Shown here: piece by piece, positions 1 through 12,053 of the stretch
How positions within the stretch are numbered: the stretch's first letter is position 1
Layout: every line of letters starts with the position of its first letter
Assembly: GCA_019649035.1 (NCBI GenBank)
Contig: BMAT01012358.1
Span: 188,581-209,980, forward strand
Direction of reading: 5' to 3'
Source of the DNA: Elysia marginata
Taxonomy: Eukaryota > Mollusca > Gastropoda > Plakobranchidae
Length of the DNA: 21,400 nt
Notes under the pieces: generated by a model
The model's database searches: none
What the model was told of the DNA's origin: nothing
Seen by the model: the letters and a program-made list of their open reading frames with translations, nothing else
Made by a program: the position numbers and the translations under genes

Positions 1-1235
1 ATTTCTTTAGCTACTTGGGGGTATGTGCCCCTCTGGGGAAATCCTTCCCTTGATAATACCTAGATCTAGTCATAAATATTTCACGAATTTGATCAGTGTA
101 AATTATAGATTATATTCTAGATCTTAGAAGGCCAAGATGCCTGAAGACGCAGCCATTAGATATTTTTCTTGTCATCCCAATCCCTTTTCTTGGTCAGCCA
201 ATATGTAGCATTAGATTTAGATCTAGATCCAATTTTTGAGATAGATCTACGGTTAACTCATTGTTGATTGTAGGTACCATAACTATGTCTGCCTTTTCTC
301 ATAGTATCTAGATTTTTAAACCTAAAATCTATTCATTCTATGTCACCTGATCATACTTTTAGCTGAAATTGCCACTAGAACCTATACCTAGATCAAGACT
401 CTTGTCATAACCTTTTTCATAGCCATTATGACTAATCCAATCAGTGTTGTAATGCCTACTGCTGCAGTAATTTTCTGTTAACAACTAGATTAAAACTTCC
501 ATTTTTCCGTTTAGGTTTCTAAAATGTGGTTGTTAAACTTATGAAGATCTATTATGTCTCACATCTAGAGCGAATAAGTTAGAAGTAGGAAATCCGAAAT
601 CTGAGTTCAAGAACACACCACCAAAAGGTCTTTTTTTTCTTTTTTTTCTATATTTTAAAGCAATAGAAGTTTTAATATCTTTCCACAAAGTATCCATAAT
701 TTTATAAATTTTCTTTACATCTGCAAGCTAAGAAAAGTGTCTTCTTCAAAACTGTTTACGTCTTTGAGGGTAAAAATTCCGACATCCAACCCATTCATCC
801 TGGATTCAACACACATTTAGCCCACCCCTGTCTTTTGACAGCTGAGATGAGACTTGATTTACTCTCAGAGCTGTCGTTTCCTTTGATACTCTTTTTCTAT
901 TAATGGGCCTACTTGAAGTATTTTCTTTTTTATAGATCAAGATAGAGAAAAAATATATCCGAGTTCAATGCTTCAGGCATAACATATATATGCTTAAGCT
1001 ATATTGTAAGCTACCACTCAGAGGGATCAAGACACTTTTTGCTTACAGCTATGTATGTTGTACATAGAATATCAAAAAGGTCATGAAGGGAATAGAATGT
1101 CAAATGTAAAAGGTACACAAATTTCGACTAGGTTTGAGTATAGTATTCATTAAAGTAAACTTGTTGACTGTAACTAATGTAAGTAGGCACAGTTTTTTTC
1201 ACAAGTTAACCAAGTCCTGTGTGTCTTTTCTATGG
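1..1235. other. Upstream flank without a recognisable gene
   Basis: No open frame of note lies here. The stretch is AT-rich and the first 600 bases are unusually dense in AGATCT/TCTAGA-type words (near 60, 118, 220, 243, 306, 389, 547, 565). A copy of a dispersed repeat fills about 665-820. A GTAAGT at 1179-1184 could be the donor of a 5'-UTR intron ending at the acceptor at 1410-1411, but nothing else confirms such an exon. Confidence 0.5.
665..820 (+). repeat. Dispersed repeat, copy A
   Basis: This stretch aligns by eye with 7259-7405 and 11050-11206. Shared landmarks in order are AATATCTTT-ACAAA, a TTTTATAAA/TTTCATAAAG block, a GCAAGCT/GGAAGCTTAG block, GACATC-ACTCATTCA-like words and a final ACACATTTA. 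All three copies are in the same orientation and strongly diverged, so the family is old. I do not recognise its class, and no coding remnant is visible. Confidence 0.5.
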
Positions 1236-1244
1236 TATATAAAG
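1236..1244 (+). promoter_or_regulatory. TATA-box candidate upstream of the LRR gene
   Basis: The nine bases TATATAAAG match the TATA consensus very well and lie 179 bases before the chosen start codon. That would place a start site near 1265-1270. TATA-like words are common in AT-rich DNA and no transcript evidence is available, so this is only a candidate. Confidence 0.3.
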
Positions 1245-1307
1245 AGGGTAAAAACTTTTTTTTTTATTTGAAAGTGCAACTGCATCCAATTCTACTTCAA
1301 ATTGACC

Positions 1308-1371
1308 ATGTCCCATGACAATAGCCTTTTTTGGATCAAAACATACTGAAATGATTGGGCTTCTTTTGTAG
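1308..1371 (+). promoter_or_regulatory. Two short upstream ORFs in the putative leader
   Basis: If transcription starts near 1267 without splicing, the leader carries two short ORFs out of frame with the main start: 1308-1349 (13 codons plus stop) and 1351-1371 (6 codons plus stop). Either would reduce initiation at 1415. They disappear if the leader is spliced at the acceptor 1410-1411, where the tract TTTTTTATCACCAG ends four bases before the ATG. Which applies cannot be seen here. Confidence 0.25.
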
Positions 1372-1414
1372 TGTGCAAAACTCAAACTTTGTTCATGTTT
1401 TTTATCACCAGATT

Positions 1415-2192
1415 ATGGCCATTCCTGGCCTCTCAACAAAGAGAAAACAGCCCCAGCGCCATACTCTGCTTCGTCGTCCTCGAGCCCCAAGAATTCTTCC
1501 ACCTCTTCAACCTGCGGGAGATACTGTGGATGAAGAACCAGAAGAGGGCGATTTCTCTGGTAGCAAAAAAGATGGAGAAAGGAATTCTCTCATCAAAATG
1601 TTTGAGCGCAGTTTTGACATGGATGCTCTCCAAGGAGTTGTTGCAGAATCTGACATACCAACAGACAGGGGAAGCATGGAACCGAGCTTGGCCTCACCAC
1701 CTCCACCATCTGAATCAGATGCTATCGGTAACTTAATTGATCGCTCTAGAAACAGTAGGCGTCCTGTCAGAGTCGATGTTCTGCATACTTTCACATCGCC
1801 TGGAAGTGGAGCAACCTTCATCAGCAGAGATGATATGAAATACGTTCTTGATCCCTTGTACCGGGAGCGGACAAGCCTTGGCACCTATGTTGATGGGAAA
1901 AGTCTGGTCAAACCCTTTAAACCAAGAGGTCCTGACCCCTTACCACCACGAGCACCAAAACAGAAACCTGAGTTTATGATGAGTTATGACTCTGATGAAG
2001 CAAGGTTTTATCAGCCTCCTGCTTTCATGCTCGAACACTTTGTGTACAGGCTTGCCGAGCAGCGGAATTTGCCAGTCCCTAGAGTCAGGAAGGCAGTAAT
2101 GTCAAAGTACAATGTGAAAAAATTGACTGACATGCTTTCAGATGAGCTTACAGCAGGAGGTCAAGATAATGTTCATCTGATTGATATGGATC
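1415..2192 (+). CDS. LRRC63-like gene, coding exon 1
   Basis: Encodes residues 1-259 plus the first base of codon 260. The N-terminus is basic (TKRKQPQR, LLRRPRAPR), followed by an acidic patch (DEEPEEGDF), a proline run near residue 94 and a proline/lysine-rich stretch near residues 165-190. The segment from about 200 to 259 is better structured (FMLEHFVYRLAEQ, then VRKAVMSKYNVKKL). The donor GTGAGT at 2193-2198 is ideal. The preceding acceptor at 1410-1411 suggests a 5'-UTR intron. An out-of-frame ATG at 1395 lies outside the exon if that acceptor is used. Confidence 0.85.
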
Positions 2193-5100
2193 GTGAGTTT
2201 TTCTGCCAACTTAAGTTATCTATCCTGGTCAATATGTCCAGATCATTTACATTCAGTCTTACCTTTTTTCCTGGTTTTTAGATTATATATCAAATGCAGA
2301 CTATTTACAGGAATATTTTTTTGTGTCTATGAAAAAAAAATCTTTCATTAATATAAATTAACACTTCAAAATTAAAGAAAAAGGGCTGTCCTAAATATTA
2401 TACATAACTCCCTGCTTTTTTTGAATGCCTGAACTGGGAAAATATGTTGTTTATGCCGAAATTTCAATAGATATTTTCTTTCTTTTCAAATATATGGCAC
2501 AAGAAGATATAACTCATATCAAATGCACATTCCATCAAATATGCTAATTTCAACTTCTATTTTGCTTCCATCCTCTTTGCAGCTTCTGACATACCTGTGA
2601 AGGAGAACCGCATCCCACAACGCCAGCTTCTGTACGAAATGGCAGCCATGATAAAACAACATGTTAGGGAAGTAATGGGCACTCAGGTGTGTTCTGTGAT
2701 CCGACCAATGCCAAAATACAGTCCAGCCTACACGGCAGGGTCTCAACCACACACAGAGATCATTCTGTACGAGGACGACACTGCAGAGAGAGCAAGTGCG
2801 GCAACAAGAGAAAAACAGTCAGTACTTCATTTCATTATGAGAAAGAGCCTTTTAAATTTTTTTTTTTAATCTATATTCTAAATTTATAACTTATAAGAAA
2901 AGATCTTTGGGTTTTTTTTCCACATTTTTTTCTAAACTGCACCAAAATTTTAATTCAAAGCTTATTGCTTATAACCTCAAAGTCTGGTAATGTGGAAATT
3001 CAAATATAAATATTTGACTCATTGGCACAAATCACCAGTCATATACAAAAATATCTGATCTTATTTAGGCAGCACCCAAGCAAAATGTAATACAACTTTT
3101 TTTGTTTTGTTTTTTCATTTTTATTATATATTAGTATTATGATATCATAATTATATGTAAAAATGAGGGAAACGTAGCAATCTTTACTTAACTTTAATTT
3201 ATCTTTTTTTCACATCTTTAATTTTACTGAGCATCTCAAAATTCATACACAGGAAAAAAATTTCACTAGTCTTTCAAAAGAACAGAAAATACTTTTTTGA
3301 TAGCATGAAATAGAGCAAAATAGGATCACAAAGCTTTAAGTTGTATTTTTTTTTCCAAATTTAAATTTTGGATGTATACTGAAGTTATAAAATAATTAAC
3401 CCTTTTTTTCTTTAGAGCAAGTGAAGCCCCTGGTAGAGATGCAGTTGTACACTCATCCCACTCGCGGTACTTCCAAGGCTCAGCTCGGAGCAGATCTCCT
3501 TTTAGTAAGTAACTCCTAAAAAACGTCTTTAAAAAACTTGCATAAAAAAAGTGATATGAACAAATTTGCTGTAATATCTTTCTTAAAACTGCAACTCAAA
3601 ACTTTGAATTAAAAAAAAATTTGCAATCAGATATAATTCAAAAGAAAATATTTTATAGCACTGTTTCATTTCTGCCTCTAAAACAAGAAAACAACAGTTT
3701 CTAAAAAGAATGTAATCACTGCCTACAGCAGGGTACCCATTTATAGAAAAATGAATAAAAAAATTACAATTCCTTTGCTTAGTACTAGCAATTTCAAAAT
3801 AAGATTTACAGTCCAGTTGAAAACCCATATAAACAAAATTTAAGTTATCAAAAATTTTAATTACTGTATCAATAATGAATCACAAAGTCAGATTTAGATT
3901 GGCAATCTGAATATGTTTTGACTTAAACAAATGTTAGAATCTCTTTTGGTAAATTTGGCTTCCATACTCAGTGTAACTGTGTAGCCACAAGAGCAGTGCC
4001 ACTGATGCTCCCAAAATACCAGTCAATTTTTGAAAGCCACTTTTAACCCATATGCAGTGGGGTTGCAGGCACATAAAACAAATTCAAGCATTGCCTGGGT
4101 ACCCATTTTACAGGCGGGTGGACTTGGGAAAGCCAGGATAAATTGCTTTCCCAAAGCAATGACATCATGGCATGGTCAGAAATCGAACCCGCGACCATCG
4201 GATCACAAGGCGCGTAAAACTACTCTACCATGCTGGACTAGACTGTAGTTTATTTTGAGAAGTTTCTGCTACTAAATTACAGAACTGGTTTGGAAAGCTT
4301 AGGGTTATCAGGCCTGCCTCATTCAAGGAATAGCGTATGTCTTTTTTTTCGGTAGGAATCTTGAACCAAACAAAAAGTACTGGCCGCAAAATTTATGGCA
4401 TGCTTTATGTATTATTTCTAGCTAAAAATATATTAGACATTTCTTGAAATGACTTCATCTTTTTAATTAAGCCAACTATTGCAAATAAAAAAAAAACTTT
4501 TTGTATTTTTTGTCGTTTACTCCCACAAACTTTTTCTCATTTGAACTAAAATGTTTTTCTATCCTCAGCGGCACCTGAGGATGGCACTATTTCTCCATCT
4601 GAGCTGGCCATATTAGACTCTTTGATTGCAGGAGGAACAGCATTAAGCCTAAAAGTAAGAGAATATTCTAAACAGATAATAACGCAGTTATGTAACCAGT
4701 TTAAAGTCAGTGCATGCAATGTCATTTTTCCTTTGAGATAAGATGCACTGAATTTGTATGGGCATTTAATACATTAAAAAAAAAAGTTTAAAATCTGATA
4801 AGGTCTAACTTGGAGCAAAATGAGTTGTGTCAAACACCCGACATTACACTGGGTTTCTTTGTAACCTTTACCTTAAAATCTGAATGGTTACACTTTGTAG
4901 AGGTGTTAAATAATTTCTAATTTGAATGCAACAATATCTGTTGAATAAAAACTTTTTCAAAGTCTGTGACCATTTTGTGAAGTCGGTAGATGTAGTGATT
5001 CATACATTTTTTTGTTTCAGGCCCACTTTATCAGTGAATTGCCAGATGTTTCACCTTTACTGAAGACTCTGACGTACCTCAACTTGAGCTTCAACAACTT

Positions 5101-8100
5101 CTCGGTAACTTAAATGTCTGTCAGTTGCCTGTCTGTCTGTCGGTCTTTTAGTCTTCTTTTTTCTCTATTGATTTCTCTTTTACCCCTCTTCATGGCTTTC
5201 TTTTTGTTATTCTTTCCACGTTTTTCTCCCCCTGGTCTGTCTGTTTCTGTCTATCTAATTTATTTTGTCTTTGATTTCTGTCTATTTTCTATAATTGTTT
5301 TCTTGATGTCAATTTTTTTTTTTTCGGGATGATTCCATTTTGTAAAATATTTACAAAGCAAAGCATAAAAATGTGTCCATGTGTGATTCGTTGTTAGGAG
5401 TGACATTAGAGTACGGAATTGTCTTTTTTGTCCACACCTAATTGGTTCCAAAGAGGAAGTTTTACAAAAGAGATGATAATTTGCTTTTAAATCTCATTTC
5501 CAGTTGTTTTTAAATCTAGTAAATTTAAAGAAATTTGGGTTGAGTTGACTATGTTGTCTTATTTTTGTGTAGCATTGATCAAGGTAAACTTTGTTTTAAG
5601 CTTTATAGACCTCAACACAACTCTTAAAACACCTGCATAAACCATTTTTTTAGCATAATGACATAGTTGATCAGCAAGGGGCCGTGAATGCTGAAGCGAC
5701 AATAAATCTTTCATTTATTCCTAAAACCAGCATTTATGACAACTGTAACTTAAAGCTTACTGTTACTCCATTCACTGCCCTCTGACTAAAACCTTTCAAT
5801 CATTCTTTTTTTACTCTGTTTCATAGAAAAAGAAAAAAAGCATGAGAAAAATAAATAACCAAGACAGCATTGGTTAATTGCAATTATAGTCAATGGATGT
5901 CTACAATTGGATTTCAGGATAAGGGGAAATAATGCTGTTTTAAATAAACTCCTGTTGTTAAGATGTATGAAACAAAAAATAAAGGTATTGTTTCCCTTCC
6001 TTGCTACCTTGAGGCGAGAATAAATTGTGGAGATAGCCACTGCGCAATCAAATGATTGAAATATTGTCAAGGTAAGAAATTAGCAGTGGAGAGAAGTAGG
6101 CATTTTAGTGGAACTGCCCGAAATGTCTGCCCTTAGTATGATTCGAACCTTCGACTTATAGATGCTTCTGCACCCACCGCTTTGCCACTTAGAGAAACAT
6201 AGCTTATACCGTGTCACCACTACGCTCCTCTAAAACTCTCATATTGCCTGCTAAAACATTACTTTTGCTTTCCACAGTCTTTTCCTTTGGAGGTTCTGAA
6301 TCTGATCAATCTGGAAACTTTGAAGATGAGGAACAACCCAATCGTGGAGATCCCAGTAGACATCACACGCCTGCAGAAGCTTCGAGTTTTCATTGCCTCT
6401 TTCTGTCTGATCACAGCCCTTCCTCTCTCGTCAGTAATCTATTAGTTATGCGACAAAAAAGCTTACAAAGTCTTAGGACCACTGAAAAAGAATCTGATTT
6501 CAAATTTTTTTTTACATTACAAAGTAGTAATATTTCAAACAAAATATTTTTATCAGCTTCTAAAAGTTAAAAATTGCATCAAACTATCAAAATTTTGTGA
6601 AAAGATAAAAAGAATTCTTTTTTTTTGGAAAATTAAGAATGAATATACTTTTGCAATGAAATTTTTTGACATGAGATTCATTTATACTGATTTGTGATGC
6701 AGAAAAAAATATATGTTGACAAATTGCTCTTATGTATAATGAACTTTCTTCAGGTTTTTTTTTTACAGGTTTTCAAAAAATTTTTTAGCTGTTCCAAAGT
6801 TATGATTATTGTGTCAAATTTTGTGAAAAGAAAGTTTCATCACCAAGGACGGTCTGCAAATTTTTTAAACAAGTTAAATGAAAGGCTAAAGGGAATTACA
6901 CTCTCTCTTAATGACACTGTATACTATTTCTTTTCTTAGAGCCACATCTATCGTTCAGCTAAAATTTGGTATAGAAATGCAAGTATTTAATAGCAAAACC
7001 TGTCAAATTTTGCTATTGGGCTTTTCTCGGTCTTTCAAAAGATTGCAAAGAACTATTTTGTCACTCATTATCAATTTTAACTTGATTTTTTCTTCATTAC
7101 TCAAAAAGCAAGCCAAATATTTTTTAGGGCTGATATTATTTATATGTCTTGCGTTCAGGGTGAATGAGACAGAAGTCGGATATTTCTTTTTTTTCTGAGA
7201 AACTACATTAGAAGGTCTATTTTTTCTTCTTTTTAGCTATAGTTTGAATAAAAAAAATTAAATATCTTTCTACAAAATATAATTAACTTTAAGGTTTTTG
7301 TAACGTTTGGAAGCTTAGAACAAAGTCTCGATCTTGACAAGAATGCCTTTGAAGGTGAAAATAGTGACATCTGACTCATTCACCCAGGGCGCAAGACACA
7401 TTTAAGAGGCGTAGTGGTGACATGGTATAAACTATGTTTCTCTAAGTGGCAAGGCAGTGGGTGTGGAAGCATCTATAAGTCGGAAGTTCGAACCATACCA
7501 AAGACAGACATTTCGGGCATTTCCACTAGAAAGCCTACGTCTATCCACTGCTAATTTCTTACCTTTAAAATCTATCAATAACTGTATTGTGGACAAGTAG
7601 GCCAAAAATGAGGAAGAGAAATTTTTTCAAGAAAATTCAAGTTTGAGTAAGAGATGGTTTACATTTTTTTAAGACAAAAGAAAAAACATTTCCACCCTTG
7701 ATATACTTGATCAATTTGGTGTTCTTCTTTTTTTTATAGTCTGTTTGAGCTTCCCTGCCTGGAGGATCTCAGTGTAGCTTACAACCGTTTGACTTTCCTG
7801 CCAGCTGAAATAGCCAGACTCAAGTAAGTCAATCAGTTCTATCAAACAAATTTGATCTGCTTTTGGTAGATTTTTAGCATGGTTTTCCAGGTTAGGACTG
7901 AGCATGAGAGATAACATTAATTGTGTTTATTGTTTTTCATTTGAGTTGAAACTGTTGACAGTCATCTAATCAAAGGAAAAAAATTGTTTCAAATTTCTTT
8001 GCACGTGGATAATTTTAATTGAGTTTGTTAGAACAAAATTAATTTGGTAATCCATTACCTGGTTAGTTTCTTAGCTTAATTAACTTTTTTTTTACTTTGG

Positions 8101-11100
8101 TTACTTATAAGTCACGTAAGAATTAAAATCTTTACTTTTTTACAATTTATTGTTTTATTTTTGTACGTATGATTTTTTGACACCTCTATTCATAATCTTT
8201 AAAATCTATAGAATCATTCCTATTGTTGAGACTCTTAATAATACTTTTGTATGAAGCAGTTAAAATGATAAGGGTATATGCAGAGAAGGTTTTCAATCTT
8301 TGTAATTGTGATTTATACTTGTTATTGCAGTGACCTTTAAAACTTACTATCAAATATTTTAAAAAAGGATACAGTTTTTTTTTCTTTTATCAAGATAGAA
8401 ATAAATGACAATAAATCAGCTTGCAAGCTGGTGGGTCATTTAAAAATTATAACATTTTTTTTTCTAAAATTGTCCTAAAAGTGTATTCAAGGGGCAGTTT
8501 TGTTGCTGTTTATTGTTTTTTTTTTTTGTTTTTTTTTTTCGCTCTTACAGCATCTTAACCTGCTATACAATGGTTTCTATATTGTGATTTATACTTGTTC
8601 TTGCATTGACCTTTCAAACTCACTATCAAATGTTTTGAAAAAAGATCTAGTTTTTTGTTTTCTTTTATCAATCTAGAAATTAATGACCTGGAACAAATCA
8701 GCTTTGCAAAGCTGGTGGGTCATTTGAAAATTATAACCTTTTTTCTCTAAAATTGTCCTTAAAAGTGTGTCCAAGGGGCAGTTTTGTTGCTGTTCATTGT
8801 TTTTTGTTTTTTTTTTGTTTTTTTTCGCTCTTACAGCATCTTAACCTGCTATACAATGGTTTCTATAAAAAATGACTACTCTTTCTCCCCATGCAGGTCT
8901 TTACAAATCTTAGACCTGGAAGGGAACCAAATACCTGCTCTCCCGGCAAAATGTCTCGATATGATATCTTTGTCACACGTTAATGTTCGTAACAACTTCA
9001 TGCACCCCTTATTTTGGAAGGAAAACACACGCAATAAACCTCAGGTTAGTGTTAAAGACAAATTTTTTTGTATCCTTATTATTAAGCCTGTTAAATCCTA
9101 ATATTGCACTGTAAACTGACAACACAACTAGTGGCTATTTTTTGAAAAACTGTGAAAAAAATCAGTTAGTTTCAATGTAGGTCTAAATTTGGTATACTTG
9201 GTATTAAAAAGTTATGAACATTTAAAATATAAATATGCATCATCTGTTTCTACAGTACTTAACTAAACTCGGGCGGGCCTCATTTTACTGAACTGGTGAA
9301 AATTTACTGTAAACTGTGTGGCCTCGGGAAAGATTCGAGGCCTGTTTTTATAAAATGTGATGTTCTAATACGGTATTGAAAAAATCCGATTTCCTTCAAA
9401 TTTGATTTTGTAAGAAGTATTTTCAACAAAATAAAACTAAAACCCTGCAAGCAATCAATTTAATTGAAGCGTTTATGGACATCATTTTAGGTTCGTAAAT
9501 AATGCAGTGTTTCAACAGGGTTGTTAGTTTTCCAGTTTTGCTGAATTTTCAGTTTTTAGCCATTACCTGCTTTTTTTTTCTTTTGTCTTCAAAGACAGCT
9601 AGACAAAAACCTAAAATATTAGAGAGGATCCTTATAACCTGAATCCTTACTCTGGCTTTTCAGTTTATGAATCCAGATCTAGATCATTGTATCATAAGCA
9701 ATCAAATATCCTTTGAGTTTAAAGAATAGAACTCAGTGATTATTATATTTTATTCATCCTTATGTGGATGTATTAAAGGCAGCTGTTAAGAAGCAGTTCT
9801 AAGCAACTTGATTTAGTTCTTGAAAATTTTTCTGCTTTTTGTGTATTGAATTCTTGCTTCCCTGATTACTTGTTCTTGTAAAGTGTTTGATGAAAATTTC
9901 CACAGCACCTGTTTGACTTGTGCTGCGTCGCGGTGTGTAAAGCTGGACTTGAGGGCAGTCCTCTCCTTACCCCAGATGTCGCATCTGCTTTAACCAGGTA
10001 GATAGCATGTCTTTCCTTAGCTTCTTAGCTTGTTTTTTTTTTTAGTTACTATAAGCGCTGGGATTCTGTGTATGTGTTGCGACTGGCGCTAATGAGCAAG
10101 ACTTCAGAATGTCTTTTTTGAGAAAATGTCGACTTTGCTTTTCTTTTTAAAGATACAGTAAAACCTCGTTATACCACCAATAACAGTGCCACCATAAAGT
10201 TGGCATTATAAAGAGAGTGGCGGTACAGCGAGCAAAACAAGGGAGGCAAAAAATTTCAACAACATGTTGACTATTTTACGCAGTTAGGGGCTGGGCAAAA
10301 AGTTCTAGCAACTTGAGACACAGATTACATTGTATTGCTTAGTCACGTTGTTAAGGGCCNNNNNNNNNNNNNNNNNNNNNNNNNNNNNNNNNNNNNNNNN
10401 NNNNNNNNNNNNNNNNNNNNNNNNNNNNNNNNNNNNNNNNNNNNNNNNNNNNNNNNNNNNNNNNNNNNNNNNNNNNNNNNNNNNNNNNNNNNNNNNNNNN
10501 NNNNNNNNNNNNNNNNNNNNNNNNNNNNNNNNNNNNNNNNNNNNNNNNNNNNNNNNNNNNNNNNNNNNNNNNNNNNNNNNNNNNNNNNNNNNNNNNNNNN
10601 NNNNNNNNNNNNNNNNNNNNNNNNNNNNNNNNNNNNNNNNNNNNNNNNNNNNNNNNNNNNNNNNNNNNNNNNNNNNNNNNNNNNNNNNNNNNNNNNNNNN
10701 NNNNNNNNNNNNNNNNNNNNNNNNNNNNNNNNNNNNNNNNNNNNNNNNNNNNNNNNNNNNNNNNNNNNNNNNNNNNNNNNNNNNNNNNNNNNNNNNNNNN
10801 NNNNNNNNNNNNNNNNNNNNNNNNNNNNNNNNNNNNNNNNNNNNNNNNNNNNNNNNNNNNNNNNNNNNNNNNNNNNNNNNNNNNNNNNNNNNNNNNNNNN
10901 NNNNNNNNNNNNNNNNNNNNNNNNNNNNNNNNNNNNNNNNNNNNNNNNNNNNNNNNNNNNNNNNNNNNNNNNNNNNNNNNNNNNGAATGGCGGTAAAGCG
11001 GGGGGCGGTATGACGAGGTTTCACTGTATTTAAATACTTTAAATCCACCAAAGTTTTAATACAAAACTTAAATATCTTTTCACAGAATATTGATAATTTC

Positions 11101-12018
11101 ATAAAGTTTTTGGCGTTTGAAAACTCAGGAAAACTCATTTCAAAATGTAAAGCATTGGATTGTGCAATTTGCATCATCTGACTCATTTGCATAAGTTACG
11201 AGACACACCGCTGTGTGTATGAGAAAAAAATAACTATCAAAATATGGATATAGTTAAGAAGTATGAAAAAAATTTGTTTGCATCTGTTCCCCGTTCATAC
11301 TAAATCATTTTGACCTTCAGAAAGGCTAAAAAAATTTCAGCCTGCAAAGTTTGAAGCAATGCTATGAATGTTTTGCGCAAAAAGTTTGTCTTTTAAAAGT
11401 CACTGCGTCAAAAACTTCATAATTATGTGAAATTTTTCCAGAAAAGAAGTCTGCTTGCGCAATTTTGACATTTAGAACTATGACATCTTTCATGACATAA
11501 GGTATCCACGGCATTGAACCACCAGCGCTTACTTAGTTTGCAAGCCGGCCAGGTGCTGTGACCTCATCTTTCTGTGACCACAGTTGTTTCACTGCTCAGT
11601 GCTAGGCTTGGCTATACGTTAAAATCAGTTTGTGATCACCTCAATCAAATGTTTATTCCACTCTGTGACCACAGTTGTTTCACTGCTCAGTGCTAGGCTC
11701 GGCTATGCGTTAAAATCAGTTTGTGATCACCTCAATCAAATGTTTGTTTTATCAAAACCATGTATGGTTTGGCTCCAAAAAAAAAGTTAAGGGATAAGAA
11801 GCAACCGGTATGAACAACATGATATTTTTAAATAAGTCAGGTCATAGTAAACTTTTATAGCATTCTTTATGATAACATTGCGGTTCTGTTGGGTCAGGAT
11901 GACTTGAACAGGAAAATATTTTACAAAAACTCAAATAACATATGCATAACAATATAAAAGATCTCTCTCTCTCTCCCTCTCCCTCTCTTTCTCTTGTGCT
12001 CTCTCTCTCCCCTCTTGT

Positions 12019-12053
<35 letters not shown>

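Noticed and set aside
1355-1414. Longer N-terminus starting before 1415
   Set aside because: The upstream part of the open frame has no ATG, crosses a polypyrimidine-acceptor signature at 1398-1411, and 1415 has good initiation context.
2519-2752. Minus-strand open frame over exon 2
   Set aside because: It is the antisense shadow of a coding exon with validated splice sites and phase.
3729-3745. Second family-1 SINE copy, because GGGTACCCATTT recurs
   Set aside because: The match is only about 16 bases around a palindromic core and no other SINE parts are nearby.
10305-11192. Long open frames on both strands across 10305-11192
   Set aside because: They consist almost entirely of N; no sequence supports them.
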